A stretch of 64,000 nt of DNA from Burkholderiales bacterium. GTDB lineage: Bacteria > Pseudomonadota > Gammaproteobacteria > Burkholderiales > Burkholderiaceae_B. Made by a program: the position numbers and the translations under genes. The stretch lies in the NCBI GenBank assembly GCA_021299735.1, contig JAJTEM010000001.1:124001-188000 (forward strand), given 5' to 3'. Positions 52,075 through 60,511 of this stretch are shown in pieces; positions within the stretch are counted from its first letter, which is position 1; every line of letters begins with the position of its first letter. Under the pieces are notes generated by a model that had not been told where the DNA came from, searched no databases, and saw only the letters and a list, made by a program, of their open reading frames with translations.

Positions 52075-52743
52075 ATGAACGCGAAAGCACCAGAGCAAAT
52101 TGCCAAAACCGTTGGGCGTCGTTATCGCGGGGTGTCCAATGAAACCCGCAAGGCCGAACGCAGGCTTAAGTTGATTGAGGCCGGTATCAAGGTGTTTGGG
52201 TCGACTGGCTACCATGCGGCCACTGTGAAGGGGTTGTGCCAGGAAGCGGGTTTAACCGAGCGGTACTTTTACGAGAGTTTCAGCAATGCCGAGGCATTGT
52301 TTACTGCTTGTTACCTGCACATTACCGATACCTTGCGCGAGAAGCTGCAGAAGGTGTTGTTGAGCATGGAAGACGACAACCTGGAACATGCGACTCGCAC
52401 CGGTTTGGTGGTGTTTTTCAGCCAATTCAAGGAGAGCCCGCAGGCTGCCCGTATTTTGTTGGTCGAGGTGTTGACGGTAAACCAGCAACTGGAGGAGTTG
52501 AGTTTGAAAACCCTTTACAGTTTTGTAGAGATGCTGGAAACATTGGCCAAACCTTTGATTGAACAGCGCAAGGACGGGGCTGTGAACGGTTTGGATTCGA
52601 CTTTGCTGGCCTCGGGTTTGGTGGGCTCGGTGCTGTACATGGCTGCGCGCTGGAGTATGGACGGTTGCAGGCAGCCCGTTGAGGATGTTGTTGAAAATGC
52701 CATGCTGATATTTCGCGGTGTGGGCATGCTGCTAACCAAATAA
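52075..52743 (+). CDS. TetR/AcrR-family transcriptional regulator
   Basis: A 222-residue repressor: helix-turn-helix KLIEAGIKVFGSTGYHAATVKGLCQEAGL, then TERYFYESFSNAEALF (the TetR YFYxxFxxxExL signature), followed by an all-helical ligand domain. The ATG at 52075 is taken; the frame extends to a GTG at 52060. It is divergent from the SDR gene with a palindrome between them. It is followed by a strong bidirectional terminator. Confidence 0.88.
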   Translation: MNAKAPEQIAKTVGRRYRGVSNETRKAERRLKLIEAGIKVFGSTGYHAATVKGLCQEAGLTERYFYESFSNAEALFTACYLHITDTLREKLQKVLLSMEDDNLEHATRTGLVVFFSQFKESPQAARILLVEVLTVNQQLEELSLKTLYSFVEMLETLAKPLIEQRKDGAVNGLDSTLLASGLVGSVLYMAARWSMDGCRQPVEDVVENAMLIFRGVGMLLTK

Positions 52744-52769
52744 AAAACCCGCCACCAGGCGGGTTTTTT
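52742..52769. terminator. Bidirectional terminator between tetR and cytochrome c
   Basis: Perfect stem AAAAAACCCGCC/GGCGGGTTTTTT with loop ACCA, located between convergent genes. Confidence 0.92.
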
Positions 52770-52793
52770 ACGGCTTCTGTTGTTTTAACTTTA

Positions 52794-53348
52794 TTACTTG
52801 GCAGCTTCAGCGGCAGGTGCATCCGCTGCGGGCGTTTCTGCGGCTGGCGCTGTGGGTTCAGGTGCTTTGAAATCTGCGCCGACTTCTTTGCCCATGTAGG
52901 CCACGGCACGGGCTACTTCAATGTCGTCGAGGCTGGAGTTGCCGCCTTTGGCTGGCATGGCACCAATGCCATTCACAGCGTTTTTCCACAGGGTGTCAAA
53001 GCCTTTGCTCAGGCGGGCTGACCACTGACCCTGGTCGCCAAACTTGGGCGCACCGGCAGCGCCAGCAGTGTGGCAAGCTGCGCAGGCGGCCGCATAAACC
53101 TGGTCGCCGGTTTTCAGCACCTTGGGTGCGTTGGCATCAACAAAGTCAATTGTGCCAACGGGCGCAAGGCGAGCGGCGACTGCTTCTTCAGAAAATGCAT
53201 TGGTGCCGGCGGCAGGTTTTTCGCTGCTGCTGACGTAGTAGGCCAGCATAATGATGACGAAAATCGGGATGACAAACGCGGCAACCACGGCATAAATGAG
53301 TTGCTTGGGTGTCTTGATAAGAAGTTCGTGTTCGTTTGAATCGCTCAT
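52794..53348 (-). CDS. Membrane-anchored cytochrome c5-type protein
   Basis: A 184-residue protein with an N-terminal membrane helix (LIYAVVAAFVIPIFVIIMLA, about residues 17-37) and one class I haem site, AACAACHTAG (CxxCH), with a distal Met in GIGAMPAKGG. The C-terminal tail is Ala/Pro-rich, probably a flexible linker. It is likely a periplasm-facing electron carrier to a terminal oxidase. Genes for the oxidase are not in the window. Confidence 0.88.
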   Translation of the reverse strand: MSDSNEHELLIKTPKQLIYAVVAAFVIPIFVIIMLAYYVSSSEKPAAGTNAFSEEAVAARLAPVGTIDFVDANAPKVLKTGDQVYAAACAACHTAGAAGAPKFGDQGQWSARLSKGFDTLWKNAVNGIGAMPAKGGNSSLDDIEVARAVAYMGKEVGADFKAPEPTAPAAETPAADAPAAEAAK

Positions 53349-53573
53349 ACGACGTCCTGATTGAAAGCGCTGGTTGAAACGTAATTATTCGGGCTGCACA
53401 ATACGGGTTGTTAGAAGAGGCTTGGTAAGCAATTGCTTGACCGCTCGCCTAACATTTAAGCCCTACGGCATATACGCAGCTTCAAAACAACTGTAAATTG
53501 TATCTTGAAAAAAGCTTTAAACCCAACTATTTATTGCTGAAAATGCAAGCCTGTATTGCAAAGGAACAAGAAT

Positions 53574-54134
53574 TTGAAGAGTGCATTAAGCGAAAACCAC
53601 CGTTACGGTTTGCCCATGGTGGTGGTTCACTGGTTAATGGCGGCGGGCATTTTGACGGCATTTGGCATGGGTTTGTACATGGTGGACATTCCCGGGATTA
53701 CACCATTCAAGCTGAAACTGTTCAATTGGCACAAATGGTTGGGCGTTACTTTGTTTGCGCTGGTGTTGTTTCGGATGGTGGTTCGTATTGCGTCGAGAAC
53801 CCCAAGGTACCCAGCACATTGGGGACGTAACACGGTACTTTTTGCCAGGATGGGCCATTTGGCTCTGTATCTGTTCATGCTGGGTGTGCCGGTTTTCGGT
53901 TACCTGTACAGCTTGGCCTCCGGTTACCCGGTGGTGTGGTTTGGTGTTGTTGAGCTGCCGGTGGTAATTGAGAAAAACACGGAACTGAAAGAACTGTTTA
54001 AAACCTTGCATGAACTTTCTGGCAAAGGATTGGTCCTTTTAGTGGTGGGCCATGTGCTGATGGCCTTGAAGCATCACATTCTGGATGGCGACGGTATTTT
54101 GGGTCGAATGATTCCGGGAATGAAAACTGACTAA
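53574..54134 (+). CDS. Cytochrome b561 family protein
   Basis: A 186-residue, four-helix membrane protein of the bacterial CybB type: HWLMAAGILTAFGMGLYM, FNWHKWLGVTLFALVLFRM, MGHLALYLFMLGVPVFGYLY and a C-terminal helix with GHVLMALKHHILDGDGILGR; the helix histidines bind two b haems. TTG 53574 with AAGGA eight bases upstream is a better start than TTG 53556. It is followed by two YceI genes, a common pairing. Confidence 0.85.
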   Translation: MKSALSENHRYGLPMVVVHWLMAAGILTAFGMGLYMVDIPGITPFKLKLFNWHKWLGVTLFALVLFRMVVRIASRTPRYPAHWGRNTVLFARMGHLALYLFMLGVPVFGYLYSLASGYPVVWFGVVELPVVIEKNTELKELFKTLHELSGKGLVLLVVGHVLMALKHHILDGDGILGRMIPGMKTD

Positions 54135-54177
54135 CACCCAACAATTTCTGAGCTTTTCAAGCCTTGCGGGATTCACC

Positions 54178-54735
54178 ATGAATTACTCATTCACAGCCGC
54201 GGTAGCCAGCCTGGCTTTGTCGGTTTTTACTTCGCTTGCAGTGGCTGCGCCAATTGACTTTGCTCAAAGCGAAGTTAAAGCCACGTTCAAGCAATTCAAT
54301 GTGCCGGTGAGTGGCAATTTCAAGAAGTTTAACGGCGATGTGCAGTATGACCCTGCCAAGCCCGCCAATACCAAGGCCACCCTGAGTGTGGACACTGCCA
54401 GTTACGACTTGGGCGACCCGGACTACAACAAGGAGGTGGCGGGCAAGGACTGGTTTGATTCAAAAAACTACCCGACCGCTACTTTTGTGATCACCGCTGT
54501 AACAGGCAGTGGCAACAACTTGCAAGCCACTGGCGATTTGACCATTCGGGGTATCAAGAGGCCGGTGAAATTTCCGGTGAAAATTCAAACTGCGGGTGGC
54601 AAGCACACTTTTACTGGCAAAGCCCAGATTAAACGGCTGGAGTACAAGGTGGGTGCCGAGGGAGAGTGGGGTGATACCAGCCTGGTGGCGGATGAGGTGG
54701 CGATAGATTTCAAAATGGTGATGCCTGCAAAGTGA
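54178..54735 (+). CDS. YceI family periplasmic protein 1
   Basis: A 185-residue protein with a signal peptide (AVASLALSVFTSLAVAAPID, cleavage near residue 23) and the YceI lipocalin-like barrel (KATFKQFNVPVSGNFKKFNG; YNKEVAGKDWFDSKNYPTAT; LTIRGIKRPVKFP). The family binds isoprenoid-like ligands such as polyprenol chains. Here it lies 43 bases after cytochrome b561 and before a second YceI. Confidence 0.9.
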   Translation: MNYSFTAAVASLALSVFTSLAVAAPIDFAQSEVKATFKQFNVPVSGNFKKFNGDVQYDPAKPANTKATLSVDTASYDLGDPDYNKEVAGKDWFDSKNYPTATFVITAVTGSGNNLQATGDLTIRGIKRPVKFPVKIQTAGGKHTFTGKAQIKRLEYKVGAEGEWGDTSLVADEVAIDFKMVMPAK

Positions 54736-54777
54736 TATAAACCTAGTCAAACAAAATTCAACAGGAAGGAGTTAGGG

Positions 54778-55380
54778 ATGTTTAAACAAGTATCAAAGAC
54801 CATGTTGGGCAGTGCAGTTGCATGGGGTATTTTCAGTGCGCTAGGTACGGCAAATGCTGCCGTAGACACCTACGTTGTTGACCCAAGCCACACTTTCCCG
54901 TCTTTCGAAGCTGACCACATGGGCGGCTTGTCACTGTGGCGCGGCCAGTTTGAAAAAACCAAGGGTGTGGTGGCTTTGGACCGTGTCAAGAAAACCGGCA
55001 CGGTGGACATTGAAATTGATGCTTCAAGCCTTGATTTTGGCCATGGCAAGATGAACGAGCACGCGAAAAATGTGGATATGTTTGATGTGGAGGCATACCC
55101 CACAATTACCTACAAAGCCAGCAAAATGCGGTTTGAGGGGGATAAGCCTGTGGAGGTACTGGGTGAGTTAACCCTCAAAGGAGTTACTAAACCGGTTCCC
55201 TTGAAGATCAACACATTCAAGTGCATTATGCACCCCATGAAAAAAGCCGAGGTGTGCGGCGCCGATGCAGTCGCTGAGTTCAAGCGCACTGACTTTAATC
55301 TGGGCTATGCCGTGGACAAAGGCTTTTTTCCGGAGGTGAAAGTGCTGATTACCATTGAAGCGGTGAAACAGCCGAAGTAA
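54778..55380 (+). CDS. YceI family periplasmic protein 2
   Basis: A 200-residue paralogue: signal peptide (SAVAWGIFSALGTANAAVDT), then DPSHTFPSFEADHMGGLSLW and the loop DVEAYPTITYKASKMRF, ending EVKVLITIEAVKQP. Two cysteines (KCIMHPMKKAEVCG) are unlike YceI 1 and may form a disulfide. It is the third gene of the cytb561-yceI-yceI operon; GGAAGGAG lies seven bases before the ATG. Confidence 0.9.
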   Translation: MFKQVSKTMLGSAVAWGIFSALGTANAAVDTYVVDPSHTFPSFEADHMGGLSLWRGQFEKTKGVVALDRVKKTGTVDIEIDASSLDFGHGKMNEHAKNVDMFDVEAYPTITYKASKMRFEGDKPVEVLGELTLKGVTKPVPLKINTFKCIMHPMKKAEVCGADAVAEFKRTDFNLGYAVDKGFFPEVKVLITIEAVKQPK

Positions 55381-55438
55381 CTGGTAATCAACAAACGCAT
55401 GGTACACGCCATGCGTGCATTCCCCAGGCTGTTTATCC

Positions 55439-56728
55439 ATGTACAAGTCTTTTGAAGTGATCTCCCACAATGCATCCCGGTTTGCCCGGTCAGAAAGTGC
55501 GCCTTTGCTCAGGCAGGCAGTAAGCACCGGGCCTCAGGTTCGACCCGAAAGCCGGTTCGCCAAATCCGCAAGCCGCGTGATGATGCCGTTGCTAAAAGCC
55601 AGCCCTTTGGTGCGGGCCAGTATGCCAAGTCGAGCCAGCCACGCCGGGAACCCGGCTGGTTTGCTGAATTTACGCGGCTTGGGAGGTGTTAGGGCTTATT
55701 CAGACCACGTTCCCCCAACTGAATTGATTGCGCGGTACAAGCCAGTGCTTGAAGATGCGATCGCTCACCACGATGAGATTGTGGAGTTGGTCGAGCACGG
55801 AAACTATTCGATTGCATCTTTTGTAGAAATTGCCCTGGATATTGTTCCCGGAGTTTCGTCGATTCAACTGGACAATGGTTACGCGATCATTGGCATACAA
55901 GAGACACCGCGTGTTACGAACACAACCGCACGAATGTATGACCTGAAGGTGATGCCGCCAGAGAGGCCGGGCGGCATGAGAAAGCCATTCGTGTTGCCAA
56001 TTACGGTATTTAAGGCCGATGCAATAAAAGACGCAAACCCAAGTGATTTGAGAATGTTGATTGGCATGTGTTCAGTGGCTGTCGATGTTCACCGGGGGAA
56101 ATTGCCCAGAAAGCTTTACAGTTCTATCAATGTTTTTAGCCCTACGATTCCCGAGCTGGGCAAATTGTACGAGTGTGTCAACAAGTTGAAAGAGTTGATT
56201 TCCTTTGGGCAGGTTTCAAACCCGACCGAGTTGTTTGACATGATTGACAGGCAGCTGAAGTTACGGGCTGTCGATCCCGAAAACAAGTTTGTATCGGCAT
56301 TGAAATCGATTGTGGTCGAGGCCTTTAACAACAAATACCCTGGTCATGAGCTGGAAATTCAACGCATATTGATTGAAGGGCGAACAGTTAAGCCAGCCGA
56401 GCCCGCCGCGCCAACACCGCCCGCCCAGTTCCGGCATTCTATTGAGCACAAAGGTGGGGCTTACCGCGCTGCGATGAGGATGAATACTTTGGCGATGAGT
56501 AATCCGGGCGCTGGTTTTTCTGCAATTTGCGAGGCCCCCTTGGCCGAGCCAGCACAACAACAATTCACGATTAGTTTCCATCCCAGTGGTGTCTGGATCA
56601 GGGAAAGAAATAATCCGCAGACCGGGGAAGTGGAACATACCATGTTTGCAAAGCCTTCTCAGCTTTCTGAAGCACTGAAGCAAAGAGGCGTTAAGGCGAT
56701 TATTTCCCAGTCGCTGGGAATACTTTGA
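55439..56728 (+). CDS. Orphan 429-residue protein
   Basis: No family recognised. The N-terminal 80 residues are Ser/Arg/Pro/Ala-rich and look unstructured (SRFARSESAPLLRQAVSTGP; RASMPSRASHAGNPAG). A structured region follows (about residues 90-310: DIVPGVSSIQLDNGYAIIGI, SDLRMLIGMCSVAVDVHRGK), then a Pro/Ala linker and a short C-terminal domain (QFTISFHPSGVWIRE). There is no signal peptide or membrane span. A GTG at 55415 is an alternative start. The layout recalls secreted effectors, but I see no secretion system to support that. A terminator-like hairpin follows. Confidence 0.6.
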   Translation: MYKSFEVISHNASRFARSESAPLLRQAVSTGPQVRPESRFAKSASRVMMPLLKASPLVRASMPSRASHAGNPAGLLNLRGLGGVRAYSDHVPPTELIARYKPVLEDAIAHHDEIVELVEHGNYSIASFVEIALDIVPGVSSIQLDNGYAIIGIQETPRVTNTTARMYDLKVMPPERPGGMRKPFVLPITVFKADAIKDANPSDLRMLIGMCSVAVDVHRGKLPRKLYSSINVFSPTIPELGKLYECVNKLKELISFGQVSNPTELFDMIDRQLKLRAVDPENKFVSALKSIVVEAFNNKYPGHELEIQRILIEGRTVKPAEPAAPTPPAQFRHSIEHKGGAYRAAMRMNTLAMSNPGAGFSAICEAPLAEPAQQQFTISFHPSGVWIRERNNPQTGEVEHTMFAKPSQLSEALKQRGVKAIISQSLGIL

Positions 56729-56754
56729 TCTGCAAGCCGATAAGCCACATTAAA

Positions 56755-56797
56755 AAATGCACCGCACGGTTTAAACACCGCCGGTGCATTTGTTTTA
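56755..56797. terminator. Probable terminator after the orphan gene
   Basis: AAATGCACCG pairs with CGGTGCATTT around a 17-base loop and is followed by TGTTTTATT; the T-run is short. It lies between convergent genes. Confidence 0.6.
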
Positions 56798-56813
56798 TTC
56801 ACTAACCGCCGTT

Positions 56814-57812
56814 TTAGCTGTGGTCAGCGCCGTGTTCCAGTTTGCCTTCTGTGGTTTCGCGGCGAGTTTTCCACAGGGAGAACACCACACCGCCAGCAAT
56901 CAGGCCTACCGTTACGCTAAGTGAGAACGCGGGCGGGAATTTTCCGATGAAGTTGACCAGGAAAATTTTGCTGCCGATAAACACCAGTACCATGGCCAAA
57001 GCATACTTTAGATAGTGGAAGCGGTGGATCATCGCAGCCAAGGCAAAGTACAGGGCACGCAAACCCAAGATTGCAAAAATGTTGCTGGTGTACACGATGA
57101 ACGGGTCGGTGGTGATCGCGAAAATTGCAGGCACTGAATCAACCGCGAAAATCAGGTCCACGAACTCGATCAATATCAATGCCAGCAGCAATGGTGTTGC
57201 AAAACGCACCACTTTGCCGGTTTTTGGATCAGGCTCGTTCACAACGAATGCGTTGCCACGCAGGCCTTCTGTAACACGCATGTGTTTGCGAAGGAATTTC
57301 AGGATCGCGTTGTTTTCAATGTCGGGTTCGCTGTCGGCCATGAACCACATTTTGATACCGGTGATGATGAGGAAGGCGCCAAACAGGTAAAGCACCCAGC
57401 TGAATTCTTTCACCAGTGCGGCACCCAGGCCAATCATGATGGCACGCAGTACGATTACACCCAAAATGCCCCAGAACAGCACGCGGTGCTGGTATTTGCG
57501 GGGAATGGCGAAGAAGGAGAAGATCATTGCGATGACGAATACGTTGTCCATGGACAAGGATTTCTCAATCGCAAAACCGGTGAAGTAGTTCATGCCGCTT
57601 TCCGCGCCAAGGTACCACCACACCCAGGCACCGAACAAACAGGCTGCTGTGATGTAACCAGCCGACAGCAGCAGGCTTTCCTTGACCTCAATTTCTTTTT
57701 CATCTTTGTGCAGCACGCCGAGGTCGAAGGCGAGCAGGGTGATGACAATGCCGATGAACAGCAGCCAGATCCATGTGGCCGTGCCAAGAAAATCGGTGTG
57801 TATGAATTCCAT
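56814..57812 (-). CDS. TerC/Alx family integral membrane protein
   Basis: A 332-residue protein with about nine transmembrane helices. The family signatures are GFAIEKSLSMDNVFVIAMIF and LILIEFVDLIFAVDSVPAIF, whose acidic residues in the membrane are thought to bind metal. Alx/TerC proteins export Mn2+ or act in tellurite or metal-dependent exoenzyme loading. The ATG at 57812 (start of MEFIHTDFLG) is preferred over the longer frame start at 57863. No yybP-ykoY manganese riboswitch is recognisable upstream; instead a long inverted repeat lies between it and the NhaR-like gene. Confidence 0.9.
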   Translation of the reverse strand: MEFIHTDFLGTATWIWLLFIGIVITLLAFDLGVLHKDEKEIEVKESLLLSAGYITAACLFGAWVWWYLGAESGMNYFTGFAIEKSLSMDNVFVIAMIFSFFAIPRKYQHRVLFWGILGVIVLRAIMIGLGAALVKEFSWVLYLFGAFLIITGIKMWFMADSEPDIENNAILKFLRKHMRVTEGLRGNAFVVNEPDPKTGKVVRFATPLLLALILIEFVDLIFAVDSVPAIFAITTDPFIVYTSNIFAILGLRALYFALAAMIHRFHYLKYALAMVLVFIGSKIFLVNFIGKFPPAFSLSVTVGLIAGGVVFSLWKTRRETTEGKLEHGADHS

Positions 57813-57880
57813 TAAAACGTCCACTTTGATACTCCGTGAGGGTTGAATTGAACACGGCGCCATGGTGTATCAGTTGCGAT

Positions 57881-57927
57881 TTCGGAAAAACCAGTATTTA
57901 ATGAACTATTGATGCGGTTTTTCCGAA
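57881..57927. promoter_or_regulatory. 12-base inverted repeat in the terC/lysR divergent spacer
   Basis: TTCGGAAAAACC and GGTTTTTCCGAA, perfect complements 23 bases apart. The spacing and location fit a LysR-type activator binding two half-operators, here controlling both genes. Confidence 0.65.
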
Positions 57928-57947
57928 GTAACTTCGTGAGGCTTTGA

Positions 57948-58832
57948 ATGAACTTGAATTATCGTCACTTGCATTACTTCTGGATGGTGGCCAAGGAGGG
58001 TGGTTTTGCCCGCGCTGCTGAGCGAATGGACATGGCGATTCAAACAATTAGTGCACAAGTGCGCGAGTTGGAGAAGGATTTGGGCCACCAGCTGTTAAGG
58101 CCCGAAGGGCGTGGCGTGGCCTTGACTGAGGCAGGTCAGGTGGCGTTTGCAAAGGCAGAAGAAATTTTCCAGATCGGCCAAAGCTTGCCTGAACTGGTGC
58201 GGGCGGTGGCCAGTAAACCGGTCAGGCGTTTTAAGGTAGGGTTGTGCGATGGTATCTCGAAACTGGCTGTGCATGCTTTGCTAAAACCGGTGCTAGGTAT
58301 TGAAAACTTGCACCTGACCTGCCACGAGGGCGAACCTGAGCAGTTGCTGGCGGAGTTGGCCTTGCACCACCTTGATTTTGTGTTCGCCGGGCAACCGCCG
58401 CCTGCTAACCCGAATTTACGCATGCAAAGCCGTTTGCTGGTGAGTTCAGAGGTGGATTGGTACGGTGCATCGAAATGGGTGAAAAAAGAAGTGTTGAATC
58501 ACTTTCCGCAATGCTTGAATGATTTGCCTGTGCTGTTGCCCACGGGCCATTCCCGGTTACGGGTGAATTTGAACCATTGGTTTGAGCAGTTGGGGATTGT
58601 GCCGCACGTCGTGGGTGAATTTGAGGATAGCGCTTTGATGTCGGTGTTCGCGGCACGAGGTTTGGGCGTTTTTCCGGTTAGCCGTTTGGGCGTATACGAT
58701 GCCGGTACATTAAGTGGTGTGCGATTGTTGGGGCAGTGCAATGAGATTCATGAAGAAATTCATGGGGTATGGAATGTGCAAAGCATCGACCACCCATTGG
58801 TGGCCGAAATGCTTGAACAGGCGAGGCTTTAA
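57948..58832 (+). CDS. LysR-family regulator, NhaR-like
   Basis: A 294-residue LysR protein. The N-terminus LNYRHLHYFWMVAKEGGFAR is the specific NhaR pattern rather than general LysR, followed by ERMDMAIQTISAQVREL (recognition helix) and RPEGRGVALTEAGQVAF. NhaR relatives respond to Na+ or ionic stress and control antiporters. Here the divergent target is a TerC-type transporter, suggesting ion- or metal-responsive control. It ends by overlapping the convergent CBS gene by four bases. GAGG lies about nine bases before the ATG. Confidence 0.88.
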   Translation: MNLNYRHLHYFWMVAKEGGFARAAERMDMAIQTISAQVRELEKDLGHQLLRPEGRGVALTEAGQVAFAKAEEIFQIGQSLPELVRAVASKPVRRFKVGLCDGISKLAVHALLKPVLGIENLHLTCHEGEPEQLLAELALHHLDFVFAGQPPPANPNLRMQSRLLVSSEVDWYGASKWVKKEVLNHFPQCLNDLPVLLPTGHSRLRVNLNHWFEQLGIVPHVVGEFEDSALMSVFAARGLGVFPVSRLGVYDAGTLSGVRLLGQCNEIHEEIHGVWNVQSIDHPLVAEMLEQARL

Positions 58833-59425
58833 GCTGCCGCAACGGCCGCTTCAATTTCAGCAAAAGTGCTGGCTTTGACTGGGTCTATTACCGGTATACC
58901 CATTTGCCGTGCAATTTGTGTGGATGAGAACAAGCCCATCACCCGCATGTTGCCAGTGCGGTTGTCGACTACCAGGGCGTGCTGCCTGTTGTGTTCGCGC
59001 AGTGTGGCAATAATGTGGCCAACTTCGGCCCGTGAAACGGCACTGAATTCCAGAAACTCAAGATCGGGTAGCTTCACCATGACATCGTTCACGGTGAGTT
59101 CAGGTACATTTCGGTTGCTTGACGAAGCCTCTTTGATGGCGCGTTCGCCGGCCAGATCATTGGCAGTAAGCAGGCCTTGCAAGTGCCCCTGACCATTGCG
59201 CACGAATAGCAATTTGACGCCGCACACGATCATGGTGGTTCGGGCTTGCTCAAGGGTTTCTGAGCCGGAAATACTCACGGGGTGAACACGCCGAAGATCT
59301 GTCATGGCGTCGAAAGCTGGCGAATCGGCTGTCAGCTTCAAAGGGCGGCTGGGGTCGCTAACGGTAATGGTATCGGTGGCGGCCGCGCTGATGTGTTCGA
59401 GTGATTGGTAGTGTTGTCTGATCAT
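58829..59425 (-). CDS. CBS-domain protein
   Basis: A 198-residue cytosolic protein with two CBS motifs: RRVHPVSISGSETLEQARTT to FVRNGQGHLQGLLTANDLAG, and VNDVMVKLPDLEF to LVVDNRTGNMRVMGLFSSTQ. A CBS pair binds adenosine ligands and acts as a sensor. No fused enzyme or transporter is present, so it is a stand-alone regulator. It is convergent with the NhaR-like gene, with the two 3' ends overlapping by four bases. Confidence 0.85.
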   Translation of the reverse strand: MIRQHYQSLEHISAAATDTITVSDPSRPLKLTADSPAFDAMTDLRRVHPVSISGSETLEQARTTMIVCGVKLLFVRNGQGHLQGLLTANDLAGERAIKEASSSNRNVPELTVNDVMVKLPDLEFLEFSAVSRAEVGHIIATLREHNRQHALVVDNRTGNMRVMGLFSSTQIARQMGIPVIDPVKASTFAEIEAAVAAA

Positions 59426-59700
59426 TGGAATGCCCTTTTGTCACGCAATTCTGTTGTGTCCGCAGGTTTGGGGCCAGCGGGCGAATTTGCAGGACGGACT
59501 GCATGCAAAAGAGGGTACGGGCACAAGGGTTTGTTGCCTTGTGTCGTGGCAGTGCAAGCACCGTCCACTGGGAATTCAGTCTACGCTGCTTGCGAAAAGT
59601 TTCAAGTCAGTGAAAGCCCCGAGGACACAATTGAACACCTGTCTGTTCCATGGATGGAAAAGGCTCAAGTTTTTGCAAAAGATGTTCAGCCCCTTGTGGC

Positions 59701-60426
59701 TTACTTAAGCGGTGTGCCGAGGGAGTAGGGGAGCAGGTTCATCACCTCCTTGCTGACGCCCATGGCCAGGTGGGGGGTTTCGATTTCGATGTGTTCAACG
59801 TTTGGGCTGAAGCGGTCGATGCAGGCCTGCCAGCTTACGATGGAGTCTTTCTTGCAATACAGCGCAACGATTGGGCAAACAATGGGTTGCTCGAAGCGCT
59901 TCAGTGTGCTGTTTTCGATCGATTCCACATCGAGCCCACGAATGTCGTAAAGCGTTTTTACGGCGGTGTATTTTGGCCCGCCAATGACAGGGCTGCCTAT
60001 GGTGACGATGCGGCTGACGTTTTGCTGTGTCTCGCGGGCTGCTTCACGGGCCAGGTAGCCGCCCAGGCTCCAGCCCAACAGTTTAATGGGTGCCTGTGCC
60101 TGCTCGGAATGTTGTTTGATGTCAGCAATCACCTGCGGCAGCAGTTTGCCAACTTCGCCGTGGTTAAACCCGGCAGACCAGTGCACGGCTTTGTAGCCTA
60201 GTGAATTCAGATAACGTTTGATGAAGGCCATGCTGCTGGAGCTGGCACCAAAGCCTGGCAGCAACAACACGGTTTGGCCCTGGCCCACATTCTTGCGGGC
60301 AAGAAAACGCCAGCCGATGGCCAGTTTGGCGGCTTCAAACGGGGTTTTGGCCTCGCCCAAAAGCAGGCTGAGTTTGGGTTTGCCAATCGAGTTGCCGTAA
60401 CGTTTCTGGAATTCTGCTTTGTTCAT
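59701..60426 (-). CDS. Alpha/beta hydrolase
   Basis: A 241-residue hydrolase: oxyanion region LLLPGFGASSSSM, nucleophile elbow LLGWSLGGYLAREAA (GWSLGG, Ser nucleophile), a later acid in LYCKKDSIVSW and His in IETPHLAMGV. It is likely an esterase or lipase without a secretion signal. It stands between the CBS gene and the SulP gene on the same strand. The 275 bases after it (59426-59700) hold no feature I can support. Confidence 0.85.
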   Translation of the reverse strand: MNKAEFQKRYGNSIGKPKLSLLLGEAKTPFEAAKLAIGWRFLARKNVGQGQTVLLLPGFGASSSSMAFIKRYLNSLGYKAVHWSAGFNHGEVGKLLPQVIADIKQHSEQAQAPIKLLGWSLGGYLAREAARETQQNVSRIVTIGSPVIGGPKYTAVKTLYDIRGLDVESIENSTLKRFEQPIVCPIVALYCKKDSIVSWQACIDRFSPNVEHIEIETPHLAMGVSKEVMNLLPYSLGTPLK

Positions 60427-60511
60427 GGGGTGTTACAAGGTTGTGCACACCCGAGAAAATACGGCAAGGCGGGCCTGCACACAAAGAGGAATTCCTCTAG
60501 TGGCCACCCCT

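Noticed and set aside
57813..57947. Manganese (yybP-ykoY) riboswitch before the TerC gene
   Set aside because: I looked for the conserved GGGGAG-type core elements on the minus strand and did not find them.
59426..59700. Short plus-strand frames between the CBS and hydrolase genes
   Set aside because: No ribosome binding site, motif or length that would support a gene.
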